Position numbers and translations under genes: made by a program | Source of the DNA: Atrichornis clamosus | Lineage: Eukaryota; Chordata; Aves; Passeriformes; Menuridae | Reading direction: 5' to 3' | NCBI GenBank assembly: GCA_013400975.1 | Contig: WBMZ01003010.1 | Span: forward strand, 195,597 to 259,596 | Length of the DNA stretch: 64,000 bases | The notes under the pieces: model-generated | What the model saw: only the letters and a program-made list of their open reading frames with translations | Databases searched by the model: none | Told to the model about the DNA's origin: nothing | Shown here: in pieces, positions 39,965 to 52,992 of the stretch | How the letters are laid out: every line of letters begins with the position of its first letter | Numbering within the stretch: position 1 is the first letter of the stretch

Positions 39965-41002
39965 TTTTTTTAATAATACCATACAGATTAAGTATTTTCC
40001 ATTTAGGTTAAGCCTGTTTTGGTATCTTACAAATATTGATGCAGAGGCTTTAAAGGACTATTTTGTATGGCAAGAAACTGGAACTCCTGCATACTTTTTT
40101 CTTGCAGTATTGTCCCTTTTTAGTATAACTGCCCTCACAAGTTGCCCGATTGTGTACCTGAAAGATTGCCCAGAAATATACTAACACACTACAAAAGTTA
40201 CCATTTTTATACAGCAACTTCTGCTTAAGAATTTTCTTTCCTTAAATCAGTCTGGTCTAAGAAACCAAAGACACCACTTGTCTGCCAAGTCATTACTATC
40301 TTCCTAGTCTAGTTTATCAAATTGCCTGATATGCAGTCAACAGTGATTGTAGTCATAGTCCCATTTAAAGGCAGATACTAAATAATAATCAGGAGGGCAA
40401 GGGAATCCTCCCTAAGGATTACAAAAATTTATTCTGTGTCAGCTACAAAGTCCAGCTACACAATCATGAACCAAATGATGTACTGCCATTTCAGTGAGTT
40501 AGTCTGAGGAAACATAAAAAGCAAAGCGAGCTTAACTTGATGGAAAAAGCAGCAAGAAATGTTAACATATAGTTGAGGCTTACATTTCTCTGCAATGATA
40601 GTTTACACACCAGTGAATCAATCAAAATATTTTAAGTACCCTCTCAGAGGATTCCAAATTAAAAAATAGTGCAGCACTTTTCCTTCTCAGTTTCCTATTA
40701 AGCAAAATTCCTACATAATATATAGAGGGCCTAAAACCTGGCTAGAAAGCATTTATTAGGTTTTATGTTCAGTCTTTACCATAGACATGTCAGACAAATT
40801 CCTGTAAGCATTTTCATAATTTTGTATTTTTAGCAGCAAGAAGATGGAACTTGCTACAGACTTATGTCAAAATCAATTTTTATGAAAACTAAATTCTCCC
40901 AAAAAGTAAAACAACCCAGATAATTAAAAACAGTATTTGTTCATACAAAGATGTGTAAAGACTTCTAGTGTATAGCACGACTGTTCAGTATAATCCTGAC
41001 AC

Positions 41003-41168
41003 AGGCTGTGCAGGAAGGTGGTGGAGTCGTCGTCCTTGGAAGTATTCAAAAAATGAGTTGACATGGCAGTCTGTGGTATGGTTTAGTGGGCATGGTGGCA
41101 TTTTGTAAAAGGTTGGACTTGATCATCTTGGAGATCTTTTTCAACCTAAATGATTCTATGATTCTGTG
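41003..41168 (+). mobile_element. CR1 LINE 3' end fragment
   Basis: The block reads from CAGGCTGTGCAGGAAGGTGG through GGTTGGACTTGATCATCTTG and TTTCAACCTAAATGATTC, and ends in the two 8-bp units ATTCTATG and ATTCTGTG (41153-41168). This is the typical CR1 3' terminus in plus orientation. Only about 166 bases are kept, a strongly 5'-truncated insertion. Confidence 0.93.
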
Positions 41169-42911
41169 AATGAACTATGCTTTTTCCACCTCTTCAACTT
41201 CTTAACAGGGGGCACTGTGGGATGCCCTTCATAAATGTACTTTACAGAGCAGACTGACACCCACTCATTTGGAAAGTGTGAATCCTACTAAAAGGCTGAA
41301 ATGACTTTTACTGGTTTGTTTCACCTTTGTGTGTCAATAGTTTACAGAGATGAAGGGATTCACAAGAGTAAACCAACTTTTGTGGCATGCCACAGCAACT
41401 GTGAAACACTAGAAATTAGAAACATAGCAGTGTTTAAAATAAATATTATTTTCACTTAATTCCTTTGTTAGAGCACCCAATTAATAGGCAAGAGTTTGTG
41501 AGTGACATCAAGACGAGTAATCACAGTTATGCAGAGAAAAAAAAATGTGCTTCACAGTTACCATTATATGCAAGCATATATTGCATCAAGCGTACTCTCA
41601 AGGATTTTACTGGATGCAATCAGAGATTGAGCTAAAAGGAAATGACAAATAAGTTGAATTATGTTATCAGAACACACAGGATCAAGTCCTGATTTCTGTT
41701 ACACTAGCTTTAATTCACACTGATATTGGAACAACCTCCACTTTATGTCACTGAAAGCAGTAGGTTTATAATCAACTGCAATTGGCACAAGCTCTTACAG
41801 CCCTTCTGTAGACTTTTTAGACTTCCAAGCATAAAAACAAAACAACCAAAACTCATTGCTCTCTGTGTTTTAGAATAGCTGTCAGGAGGCAAGTAGTAAG
41901 CAAAATGGATCTCAGACAGCAATTCAGGTAAACTGAAGCCATTACCCGAATCACATAACTGATCAACCTTCCTTGACAATAAAACTAGAGCTAAGAACTA
42001 CAAACAGCAGGGAGCTTTGAACTGTGCTAGATTTTCAGGTCTCTCCAATTCTATGCCAGCCAACTGCTTGCACTTTCTCCACTAGTGATTTCTGTGCTTT
42101 TGCTTGATTTTTTTCCCCAAGCAGCTCTAACTTTCCAAAGTAGTATCCTGCTATAAATGAAAGCCTGAAGATCTCCTGGAAGATCAAACCAATATTTAAC
42201 TGCTAGGCTTAACTTCCCTACTGTAACATTTAAGTCCAACCACCCTTGACAACAGCACACCAGTGGACTGCATTTTTTTTCCTAGCAGATGAGAAACCCA
42301 AGTGCCACAAAAGGTTATAGTATTTCATGACACTGGCCTTTAGAAAACCACAGCTGTAAGTTCTGCCTAGAGAGACCTATAGAGGAAAGCTAATCACACA
42401 CAAAGGTTTATGCAAGCTTGAAGAAAGTAAGCAGTTTGCTTCTTTCAGAAGTCTTCATAAAAAAAAAAAGGTCTGTGAGAGCACAATTCACATAGCATTT
42501 TATCAAAACAGAAATTGTAGTTGTCTTTCAAAATTCCAGCACTGCTAAAGAACAGTGATCATTTTGCCCCTCTAGTCAAAGAAGGACTGGTCTACATCAC
42601 AATAAGAAGCTTCAAACATGGGGAAAAATCCATGGGTAGATTAAGAGAAAAGCATGCAACTCACTGCAATGAAGGTGACCCAAACAAATCAGAGAACAGG
42701 TTGCCTTGGAGAGGTCAGTCAGCACTTTCAGACGTCAAAAAGAAAAAAACAGTGGGTACTGTGTTGTTGCATTTGTTGATAAGACAAACGTATTCTCTTA
42801 AGTATCTTCAATCCATACGTGAGAAGATGAGAAATACAAAATTTCACCTTGAAATAGCTTCAACTTCACATGTCTGAGCTTGAACTGAGATTCCTTTCTG
42901 CTAGGGCATGA

Positions 42912-42981
42912 GGATATATGATATGATATATAATGATGTATGAGATGATATACAATGATATATAAAACACATGTTTTATAT
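42912..42981. repeat. Degenerate ATATG/ATGAT tandem repeat ending in a palindrome
   Basis: Many short units of the GATATAT, ATGATAT and ATGATG type follow one another. The right end holds ATATAAAACA, CA, TGTTTTATAT (42960-42981), arms of 10 bases around two. Confidence 0.75.
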
Positions 42982-44609
42982 CTCACCTAAGAAAGAGCAA
43001 CGTAATGCCTTTATCCAAGGAGCAACAGTCCATTTGAACCTTTATATAAACTAAGCAAATAACTATTGCCTACAAAGCAGGAGAAGGTTAGCTCTTCAGA
43101 GTCCCTATTTACTGTCTCCCATGGCATTGTAAGCCACTGAAAGTTTAAGGAAGAAAATTACAGCTTGCTAGGCCATATAAAACACCAGGATGTACTTATT
43201 TCTGCATTATAAAATCAACCCAGAATAGCATAAGGAATAAACAGATTCTGCTCTACAAGACTTGCTTCTTTTTCAGGGGCTGTACATTGATCTTGCTACA
43301 AAGCAATCAGGAATTCAAGATTTATATCTCACCACAGGAAATTAGTTGTTTGCAATAATACAGTGCTGTGTACACATCATAAATTTCTCAGGTTTCTCAC
43401 ATGCTGTGGTACACAGAAAGACACTGAGAAATTAATTATGACATAGTCAATAAATAATTACGGCTATGCAACCCACACGTCCCATCCACTAAGGCAATGT
43501 GGCAGCAAAGACATACGAAGATTTCAGGGTAGACTGTCATGTTCTTTTAAGGAAATCTGAAGAAATACTGAAACAGTAAGATATTGCTATCCAACTATTT
43601 TAGAAAATGGGGCATACACACCTAATTCAAACCAACTTCATCACTCCCTATAGTTCCTTCTCCATCCCAGGCATTTAGGACAAAAACATGTAGAAATCTT
43701 TGAAGAACAGAGGTAGCTCCTGGCTCATAAGAGCCACTGAGAGTTTCACAGGAAATCCAAAAGCTCACCACCACGTTTTCAAACTCGCTGGGAGGTGGAA
43801 GTCCCACCCTGGAAACTGAACTGAGTCTAACTGGGAACTGCAGCAGTACAAGCTTTATTTCACATGAAGACAGACAACTTGAATCCCAACCTTACACTGA
43901 ATGCTTAACATCAACTTCTAAGAAAGATAAAATAGAATTTCTAGGGACACAAGCTGCTGTTAATTTAATAATACAGCCTAACAAAACAGGTGAAAGTTTT
44001 TAATTAAAGAGCACTTCTGTAGGCTGATATTCTGCAATTTTATATATAAATCAAGCCAAGTGACTTATTTCCAGTAACCATGAAAATAATAAAATTGGTT
44101 TCAATGACCTCAGAGATACATATGCTTATTTGTGGTTATGGCCCCAGGCAACCCTGAAATCAGTCATTCCATTAAGTCAGAAGCATGGCACACAGCCAAG
44201 CTCCTGTAAGAGTTAAAGGTCTTGCACATACTTTCTTTGTGTGTTTATTTGAATAGAATGGTGACTTTGGGTTTTGGGCCACCCATCACTTATAGACCTC
44301 CCATAATATTTAAAAGAACTGTTCAACTGAATCTTAGCATACCACTTAGCCTTGGGATACTAGCTCTTTAAACATGATGTAAAAGCATCAAAAATTGAAG
44401 CAACAGAGTTTATCTGGAGATATTTTAATGTCTATATTCCTCTACAGATGAGTCAGGCAACATCTTGGGAGCAATTTAATTACAATAGTAGAAAAAAGAA
44501 CCTACATGTCCTTACACAGCCAAAAGAAATACACAAACCATCCAGTATAATAAAACAAGAAATAATAGTGACAATTATCACAAAACAAAGTACTTCAGGC
44601 CACCATACT

Positions 44610-44658
44610 GGGGTTTTGGGGTCTTTTGGGTTTGTTTTTTGGCTGCTTGCAGTTTGGG
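44610..44658. repeat. G/T-rich tract
   Basis: GGGG, TTTT, GGGG, then GGG and T-rich loops on the plus strand. Three G runs lie close together; the fourth is about 25 bases away, so it falls short of the strict quadruplex rule. Confidence 0.65.
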
Positions 44659-45633
44659 TATTTTTAATAAATAAAATAAATTCTTTATTCCCTTTCTTCT
44701 CCAGGGTCACAAAAAGAAGCTGCAACAGCTAATTCATATTATCAGGAACATCACAATGATGTGGGGAAATCAAAAACAAATTTGTATTTGAACATTCAAA
44801 AATAATTGACATTGACAGTAGTCTTAGGGACACCTTGCTACTAAATAAGCAAGCAATCAGTTTCTCATTTGGGGCTCCAGAGCCCCAAAAGTAATAATGA
44901 ATTACATTTTCATTCAGAAGCTTCAAACTTTTTTTTTTCCCTTAAATAAAGGAGTTTTCATAGTACAAGAAAACATTAGTATATCCTATTTCAACCTTTA
45001 CAGCTGAGGTCTCTCAAATTAGAGAAATCCACAAGGAAGAAAAGCTGTGCCAAATGATGAGCATGAAGACAGATGTGTCAAACCTGTTATCAAAATAACA
45101 AAAGCTATACTTACTGCTTTGTTTTCTTGCTGGTGGTACTGCTATCTATCATAAAAGGTCTCTCTCAAAAACAAGTGCCAAGTGGATCCAAATAAAGAGG
45201 ATGAAGTCTTTAAAAATTGCTAATAGCAGTCATCCTCATCCATTCTGGAATACATGGCCCATGTCTATATTTCAGACTGTAAACATTAAACAAAAGAAAG
45301 CAGCAGCAAAATGTACTAAAATAGGACAAAATGGTGACAAATTTTCCTTTGAATAGATACCATAACAAAGGTTGGCAGGTACCAATTCCAGCAGTACCAG
45401 TTCTAGCCAGGTCATCTACCACTTTGAACAGTGTGTAAAAAATTACACAAGTGTGTATATCGATACACTGCAATTGAGGAACTGCTGTTTTAGATCATTC
45501 AGTGCTAGCATTTAAAGCTTTCAACTTGGCTTCTGCAACAAAAAAGGGTACAAAAGCATGACTTCTCACTGCATGTCAAGGAAGGGATTCAGTGCACCTT
45601 TCAGTAATAATAGTAATCAATTAATAAAACTGA

Positions 45634-45651
45634 ATTATTATTATTATTATT
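45634..45651. repeat. (ATT)6 microsatellite
   Basis: There are six perfect ATT units on the plus strand. Confidence 0.9.
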
Positions 45652-46714
45652 GGTCAAGCAACTTTTTTTTAAAGTGCTCTTTTCTTTATTGCCTTAAATA
45701 AAGAGAGGAAAGTATTGCCAAGAACAACAGACACACTGAGTTCCTGAACCTCCACCTTTCCTGGCATCCAAAAGATTGCTAAAAAGAGATAATGGCTGCT
45801 CCAAGCTGAATTCCACACAGCTCTTAACACCAAACAGATTAACTCAGAAAGGAAAGTTGTTAATTAAACACCGGTTAAGACCATGCATCAAACCAGTTAG
45901 CACCTGTGATTTGAAAGATTGCATCTGAATTAATCCTGAAAACTGAAAGAGGACAGAAATACACACAAACGTTTAGGTTGTATACATAAGTAAATGTTTC
46001 AATGGCCAGTTCAGCTTAACTGTTCAAAAAGGAAGAAAAAAAAAAAGACAGACCTGCAGTAGGGTACTCACCACATAAGGTAGAGGTGGTAAGCACCGAA
46101 TCTTGTAGCATACCTGCAGTTCATTACGATCTCTTCATCAAAATAGCACAAAAACTACTTTGCAGATACCTCACTCCGATATGACACCCCACTGGGCTTC
46201 CTTCCCACCAGGCATGTTTTGCCTTTGTGGAATTAACTTAAAGCCAGGAACAACAATCCACCCTTCCTCTTGATACTTATTACATGGTTTCTTACTCTCT
46301 GAAGGATGCTGATGTGTCTTAGGTATGTTTTTGTAATTTTTCAGAACTTAAATAGATGCTGTGTAATTACTTTTAAACTGAAGTTTCATGGTGATGTTTT
46401 TCGGGCTCAATTGATTAAAGCTTGTTTAATGGATCTTGAAGAAAATATATTATTCACCTTAACAAGAATTTATGCAAATCACTGCTACTAGCTTTTACAG
46501 AAAACCTTTTCAATTAATTATAATTAAGCTTTTTAGTTCTAGGCTTCCGGGTTTTTTCTACTAGAAAAATATAAGCCAGTACTGTTGGCGTTTTTTTTCA
46601 ATTGTGGGAAATAAAACTTCATTGCTATGATGTACAAATTTCTATACAAATGAACTTGTAAGTGCAGAGCCCTTTTCATTTCTGCCATTCAGAACAGGTC
46701 TAAGTATATATCCC

Positions 46715-46749
46715 CAGATATCCAGTCATGGATATCTGCCATGACTGGA
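46715..46749. repeat. Two overlapping, mutually exclusive inverted repeats
   Basis: CAGATATCC (46715-46723) pairs with GGATATCTG (46730-46738) around a 6-base loop. TCCAGTCATGG (46721-46731) pairs with CCATGACTGGA (46739-46749) around a 7-base loop. The right arm of the first hairpin lies in the left arm and loop of the second, so both cannot form together. Confidence 0.9.
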
Positions 46750-47437
46750 AAGAAGACAAAACAAATTGGTGTTGATATACACAAATTGTTCTTTAGCTTT
46801 AAGAGAGTGATTTTAGAGGAAAAATAAATAGAAGTATTCACATAAATAAAGTATTCAAATATTGGAATGTTTCCCCAGCACTCCTGAAACTTTCACAAAT
46901 ACATAAAGATCTCTCTCGAAATATAGTATTGTAAAAGAACTTTTTGGTACATATTTCATGGCCATTTCAGTGTCTTGTCTACTTAGCATTAATTTCAAAA
47001 AATCTTGCTTAAGTGATTAACTGTTCTTTGAATATAGCCAGAAATATTCCAGTAGAGAAGTTGCAACAACTCAGAAAGAACAATGCATTTACCACGAATA
47101 ACATTTGAACCTTTATTACAGGTAGGGATTTACAGTGAGGAAGACAGTGCAAAGCTTCAGATTGCAGTTTATTATGATTAATTAAGAAGCTCCTCACATA
47201 AAAGTGGAATTCTTACTGCATCACAACTGATTTTCAAAACCCAAGTGCTTTTAGCTCTTCTGAACAAAGAGCTACTGAGCACGACTTTGATTATCATTTT
47301 ATTAGCTGAGGCAAGGGAGGGAAAGTGGGAAAAGATTTCTGTTACAGTATTTCCAATGGAGCGTCCTATTTTTAGAGAACGGCACAATTGCAATGAATCT
47401 TGCATGTTCCCATCAGGACGGAGTAAGGCAAAATCCA

Positions 47438-47464
47438 GCCACTACTTACTTAGCCACTACTTAA
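47438..47464. repeat. 15-bp tandem duplication
   Basis: AGCCACTACTTA occurs at 47438-47449 and again at 47453-47464. Confidence 0.85.
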
Positions 47465-48928
47465 GTTTCTTGAGAAGTGAAATACCATCCCTGACCACAG
47501 AAATTATCACTCAAACTTCATCCATTCTCTTCATCAAATTCATGATTGAGAGGAGAAGGAAAGACAAGATGGGAAGCAACTGCGAGGCTCTTATCTAGAA
47601 CTAGAATTCAGAGAAGCCAGTTTCTATCTGCTCCTATTTCTCTCTTGAGGTCACTGAATTCCAGTCCTAGAACACCTGTGTTAAAAATAGTCTAACATAC
47701 TTCCTCTGTTCTTGTCCTTCTTTAGGACTTCCCATGCTGGAGAATAGGGACAGAAATCAGGTAGAAAAGGAATGACTGCCTCGAGCAATCCACGTCCTAC
47801 AAACATACAGCTACTCATCGATGATAACTCCCTTTATGTCCCTTTTTCAAATCTTCAGGCACGGCATGTTTTCTGCTACAAAATGAAAGTTCTAATCCAC
47901 ACTGAAGGCTGCAATCATAGCTCCTCTTCACAAAATAGAGGAATTCATGATTGGACATAGACATATTCCCTCATCTGTCACACTCCTTTAGTTCTGTGTC
48001 ATTTAGTCAGAAATGAAAGAGCACTTCCTCTTGGAAAAGCAAATCTGAATATGACTGACTAGTTCCAGGTTTATAGCCTCCTAATCCAGATCAAATGTGC
48101 TCACAAAAAGAAGTTACCACTCTCCAACTGTTAGCTCTACAAAATCAAGCAGGGTTCTGCAAATCGAGCTGTTCTCCTTTGAAGCTTATATAGCCTTGAC
48201 TTAGGAGTAAAAGTTTGGTGGACTAATTGCAACTGCAGTGACATTTATATAATGTCATATTAAACATTACAGACCTCAACAAGACATGCATAGGAGTACA
48301 TCTACTGTGCCCAAAACAGTAACACTGAAAATTAATGTACAGGACAACCAGTTTGAGTCAAACATAAAAAAAGAGTAAGGCTTTGTAGCAGCAAGGAGAT
48401 TCATTAGAAATTAAAAGGCAAAGCTGAATATTAAATAGCCACATAAACAAGGTGAAACTGTTCTATGCTTTTAATTTGCAGGCAGAATTAGGCAGCTGGA
48501 ACTTCATTAGCAATTCTCTAGGTGATGTATGAACCAGCTCAGCCTCCCACGACTGTACCTGTTCTGCAGGGCCAGTAGCAGTAAAACTGACATAATAGGT
48601 AGAATCATAAAGACAGAGAGCACCACTTTTCAACACCCTCAATAAAGTGATATGGTTTATTTTTAAGTAGCCACTTAGCTCTTTTGGAAGTATGGTTATG
48701 GTCAGATGACAGAAATCATCCTTTGAACTTCAAAATTCACTGCCAAGGGGATATTATGACACAAACTGACACCTCCTTGTTTTGCCATTAACACTGTCTG
48801 ATCTGCCAACTTCTAAGAGTAAATCAGATCTTGTTTTACAGAAAAATAAATTATATGCATCTGCTGAAGATTATTTCTTTTTTAATCCAAACAACTAAAA
48901 TATTTACCAATATCCTAGATCTGATTTC

Positions 48929-49022
48929 CATGTAGATGTGGCACTTAGGGACATGATTTAGTGGTGGTGTTGGACTCCATGATCTTAGGGATCTTTTTCA
49001 ACCTAAACGATTTTATAATTCC
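48929..49022 (+). mobile_element. CR1 LINE 3' end fragment, short
   Basis: TGTAGATGTGGCACTTAGGG, ATGATTTAGTGGTGG, TTGGACTCCATGATCTTAGG and TTTCAACCTAAACGATT follow in order, the standard CR1 3' end. The final units ATTTTATA and ATTCC are decayed ATTCTATG repeats. Only about 94 bases remain. It is a different copy from 41003-41168 and closer to the usual consensus in its left half. Confidence 0.9.
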
Positions 49023-49827
49023 ACAACTTCTAGGAAAAGGTATAATAACAGTCACTAGAAACTAGTATTCAGGAGAAAAGTCAGAATGATTAGGTATCTG
49101 GAAGCTCGTTAGCTCATGGGGTAAAGTCGTTAGTATAAATAAAAACTAAGGCATTCCAAGACAAATATTCCTATAAAGAATTATTTTTACATAACTGATG
49201 CTTTATTGGCCAATTTTCCTTTTTTAAGACTCATCTAGCCAAACAAAGATAATCTAAAGGAAGAATAATTACAGCAGAAGCAGGAATCTAACATTTGTAA
49301 AATTTGTTCTTCGAAGTGATGCTTTCATGCACAAAAACATTCAATACTGTAATGGCAAACTGGCTTTAAACACTGTAATTTCAAGACCTACAGCTTCTGA
49401 GCCTCAAGTATTTTTCTGCCCTAAGACTTCAGACTTATACTGCTCCAGTCAAACCTTTTAACATTTCTTCAGTTCTACATCTACATCTTCAGATTAGGAG
49501 ATATTTCGCTCTCTTCCACCTTTATTTTTTTTCTTGGCTTATATATTCTCCCATTTCCATCTAAAAATTTAAGCTTACTAAACAACACTGGGGGGAAAAA
49601 ATGTCATACAAAAATTAATACAGTTACTTCCCCATGCTAAAGAAATGAAATTTCAATACACACCCATTAAATTGTCCAAATATATGATGGTCCTTGTCAA
49701 AAACATGAACGCCATCCAATAAAAGTTTGGAACTTGCTTTTTTCCAAACGACTTATTTTTAAAAGAAAGTTTCCACCTCCTTTTTTCAGCTTTGATTACC
49801 CCACTGAGTGAAATTAGCTGGCCTAGC

Positions 49828-49857
49828 AAAAAAAAAAAAGAAAAAAAAAAAGAAAAG
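49828..49857. repeat. A-rich run with G interruptions
   Basis: Two A runs of 11 or more, each followed by a single G, then AAAAG. Confidence 0.85.
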
Positions 49858-51251
49858 CCACACACATGCATGCAGCCACAGATGCACATATTTCTTTCTC
49901 TGAGCATGACTTCCCAATTTAGCCACTCTGCATAAATCCTTACATTCTGGGGGCTCTCATGAAGCTAAAGCTTGCTCCTAAAATGGGCAAAATTAAGTGG
50001 GGGAAGATGTTATCCCATTTTTCCTCCCTTACAAAATCATTTTGAAATAACTATGTAAAAACTTCCTTTCAGTCAACAAAATTATGCTACACTTCATAGC
50101 TTTCCTGTACACCTTCAAAAACAGAGGAGGAAGCGGCTGTGTCACAGATGAGCTTGGAAGGAAAAAAAATTGTTGGAAGACCTATCCATGATAAATTACG
50201 CAGTGACTTCCTCAGCCCAAGAGGTCAGAAATAAAAGCATGCGAAGTACATACTGGTATTATGTAACTGTCTTTGACAATCACTGCTATTATTGCCTTGC
50301 CCTGCAGAGAGTCACCAGGTATAGTAACTTTTCTAGTATTTATATGAAAAAGGCTTCTTTTTAGAAAGGGTGTGATTTAGGAAGAGTAAGGGCCTGACAG
50401 TTGAAACTAAATGTTGGACAGAATTTTTCCTTTCCACTACTGTAAGAGAAGAATTCTTCCTCCCATATTTTCCTTAATAGCAAAAAAAGCAAAGACATTT
50501 TAGTATATCTAAAAGGAATAGCAATCTTTTTTTGTTTTCTTCATTTTTTCTCTTTACCGTAGTTTGTGTCAGTGGTGAGTTTATAGACAACAGAAGGTGG
50601 GCTAAGAATTGGTTTGGGTTTTAGGAGATGTTACAATAATCTAGAAGTCACTCAATTTACAGGAAAATATTTTTTTTTCCTTTGTTGATAGTTGGACTGA
50701 GCGCTAGGGATTCTTGCCTCTCTGACCAAGTGTTAATTGAAAATGCAGCATTGGGTCTTAGGAACTTAAACACCCTATTAAGCAAGCGATCACAATTTCA
50801 AACAATCTGCCTTTTTGGATTATGTCAGTTTTTAATAGTCTGGCTAGGAATTTCTCCATAGTAAGTTCTGAAATCCTGCTCCTAAAAGCAGATCAACAAA
50901 CTTTTACCTCTGACTGTGAGCTGTTGTGAATATGTACCCTCTATTTTCCCCTGATTACATCAACAGGTCTATCATTAAGCACATTGTTGGTTTATGGTAT
51001 TTTAATAAATGTTTAAACTTCACACCTTCCAATGTCCCTCTCTAGGCACCAAAAACACATTAAATATATTTGTGCAGAAACCAGTCAGCATAATTTAAGG
51101 GGGAGGAAGCAAAGAAACATGGAATTGTTTCTTGCATACTACTGTCCCATTATGCCCAGGAGAGCCAAGAGTCTTAAGAGCAAGCACAGTCATCTACTGT
51201 TCTGCATGAACAAAAGTCAGAGTTAGCAAATTAGGTTAAACTAAATTAAAC

Positions 51252-51277
51252 AGGTTTTTAATTTAGGTTTTTAATTT
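51252..51277. repeat. 13-bp tandem duplication
   Basis: AGGTTTTTAATTT is repeated exactly at 51252-51264 and 51265-51277. Confidence 0.88.
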
Positions 51278-52362
51278 ATAACATCTTTCTTCAGTCATTT
51301 TTTTATAGCCTTGTGGGGACATTCTCAGTACTGCTGATGGGTATTTAGACACCAAGTTTCTCATCTAGAGTAAGGTACAGGGGTGTTTTGAAAATTAATT
51401 AATGTTAGAATAGCACTTCAAAAGTGTAAAATACTACATAAATACTAAAGGCATTCAGTTAATAAGAGTAGTTTAGCTAAATCCCCATTCATCATACTGA
51501 ATGTAAGCATTTTATACTTTTAACGTTCACAGACTGTCTACAAAAAGCCTGACAAACACTTAATAGGCACTAAATAGCACACGAAAAGTAGGGACAGCCT
51601 CAGCTTGTTTCTATTATCAGTTTTGAGTGAAGTCAACTCAGAGCAGTTACCTCACAGGAAGCCCCCATGAAATCACAGTTCCCAAAGGAAAGGGCAAGGA
51701 GTAAGTGCCTTTTGGGCTGCCGTGACCCAAAAAGCCATAGAGGACAATGAGATTGCTTTAACTACTGTGAACTTTGAACCATGTTGTAGAGGTCAACATT
51801 TATTAGCTGAGTAACAAAAAGAAGCTAGCATCTTCATTACCTGAAAAATTCATTGCAGTAAAAGAAGTTGTTCCTGTAACAGCTCCCTGATATCTTCTCC
51901 TTCCTCCCCACTACCAATTTCTGACCAATAAGATGTTGCTTGGTTTTCATACTGTGCTGTAAGAATTTCTAGGTTCTGAAGTGTGAAAGGCCACCTGGAA
52001 TAAGCACATATGCTACTGCAATCTACCTGCTAATATACAACCCACGTGACCATTACCAGTGTGAAAAAGAGATTCCTTTATCTGTAATCAAATCAAGAAG
52101 AATATCTGTCAACCTTGCATTAAACAGTACAGTTGGAGGGAAACATCACTTTTGGACTGCCAATTCCTCAGTAGAAGAAATGGGTCTGGATGAAAGGACC
52201 AACACTGTCGTACACAGTGTCCCATTTTCTTGTCAGTAGCCCTGCACCTGGCTATGCTTCACAACAGAGAGGTTAAACACTCAACTCTGCATTATTTACA
52301 AAAAAAATTTTAACCCTCTAACAGGATGATTTACTCCATTCCAATATTAAATAGTCTCCAAT

Positions 52363-52427
52363 TGTCATGATTTAACCACAACTGGCAACTCACTTAAAAT
52401 ACACATGGACTACTAAAACCAGGTCAA
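52363..52427 (-). mobile_element. Scrap of an ERVL-type LTR end, minus orientation
   Basis: TGTCATGATTTAACCACAAC and then TGGCAACT closely match the reverse complement of the end of the LTR at 24329-24905 (TGTTGTGGTTTAACC...GCCGGCA). About 25 bases later comes TAAAACCAGGTCA, loosely like the reverse complement of the LTR start. Either only the terminal 30 bases survive, or this is a copy with nearly all its interior lost. It lies about 37 bases left of a CR1 copy. Confidence 0.5.
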
Positions 52428-52463
52428 CTTACATAATGATAGATGTATGAATTCTACTACTTT

Positions 52464-52992
52464 GAATCACAGAATATTCCAAGTTGGAAGAGACTCATAA
52501 GGATCACTGATTCCAACTCCTGACCCTGCACAACACAATCCCCAAAATTACACCATGTTCCTGAAAGCATTGTCCAAACATTTCTTGAACGCTGTCAGGC
52601 TTGGTACCATGACCACCTCCCTGGGGAGCCTGTTCCAGTGCTTGACTAAACCCCTGGGTGAAGAAACTTTTCCTACCATCCACACCAAAGCTCCCTTGAC
52701 ACAACTTCAGGCCATTCCCTTGAGTCCTGTCACTTGTCACCAACAAGAAGAGATCAGTGTCTGCCCCTGTGCTTCCTCTCATGAAAAATCTGTAGATCAC
52801 AATGAGGTCTCCCCTCACAGTTTCCTCTTATCTAGGCTGAACAGGCAAAGTGAGCCCAACCGCTCCTCATACAATTTCACCTTCAGATCCTTCACCATCC
52901 TTTTGGTCCTCCTTTGGATGCTCTCTAACAACTCTATAACCTTCTTATGTCGTGGCACACAAAACTGCACACAGGACTCGAGACAAGCACCT
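52464..52992 (-). mobile_element. CR1 LINE, 5'-truncated copy (3' end at left)
   Basis: The left edge AATCACAGAAT is the reverse complement of the CR1 terminal units. It is followed by AAGTTGGAAGAGACTCATAA, then CTGGGGAGCCTGTTCCAGTG, GGATGCTCTCTAACAACT and ACTGCACACAGGACTCGAG. The order and content parallel the copy at 17290-17911, but it stops earlier on the right. It is in the sense direction of TMTC1. No intact reverse transcriptase is present. Confidence 0.93.

Larger units (their letters stand above)
31518..41002. other. Intronic sequence with one GC-rich block and one possible conserved patch
   Basis: No gene is recognised. From 34525 to about 34860 the sequence is GC-rich and C-heavy on the plus strand. 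From 35100 to 35420 there are many CpGs and homeodomain-like TAAT cores, and long open frames overlap on both strands up to 36010. Simple repeats lie at 33730-33778, 35645-35690, 36611-36640, 38135-38163 and 39358-39371. Confidence 0.6.
41169..48928. other. AT-rich intronic sequence without recognisable genes
   Basis: Nothing protein-like is recognised. Present are a degenerate ATATG repeat with a palindrome at 42912-42981, a G/T-rich tract at 44610-44658, an ATT repeat at 45634-45651, paired hairpins at 46715-46749 and a 15-bp tandem duplication at 47438-47464. Confidence 0.65.
49023..52362. other. AT-rich intronic sequence without recognisable genes
   Basis: No gene or mobile element is recognised. 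Simple features are an A-rich run at 49828-49857 and a 13-bp tandem duplication at 51252-51277. Confidence 0.65.

Noticed and set aside
39753..40184. A 143-codon plus-strand open frame
   Set aside because: It runs through a simple G/T tract and a quadruplex motif, and has no known motif; chance is the best reading.
47245..47598. A 117-codon plus-strand open frame
   Set aside because: No recognisable motif, low-complexity lysine/serine-rich end and no splice or promoter evidence.
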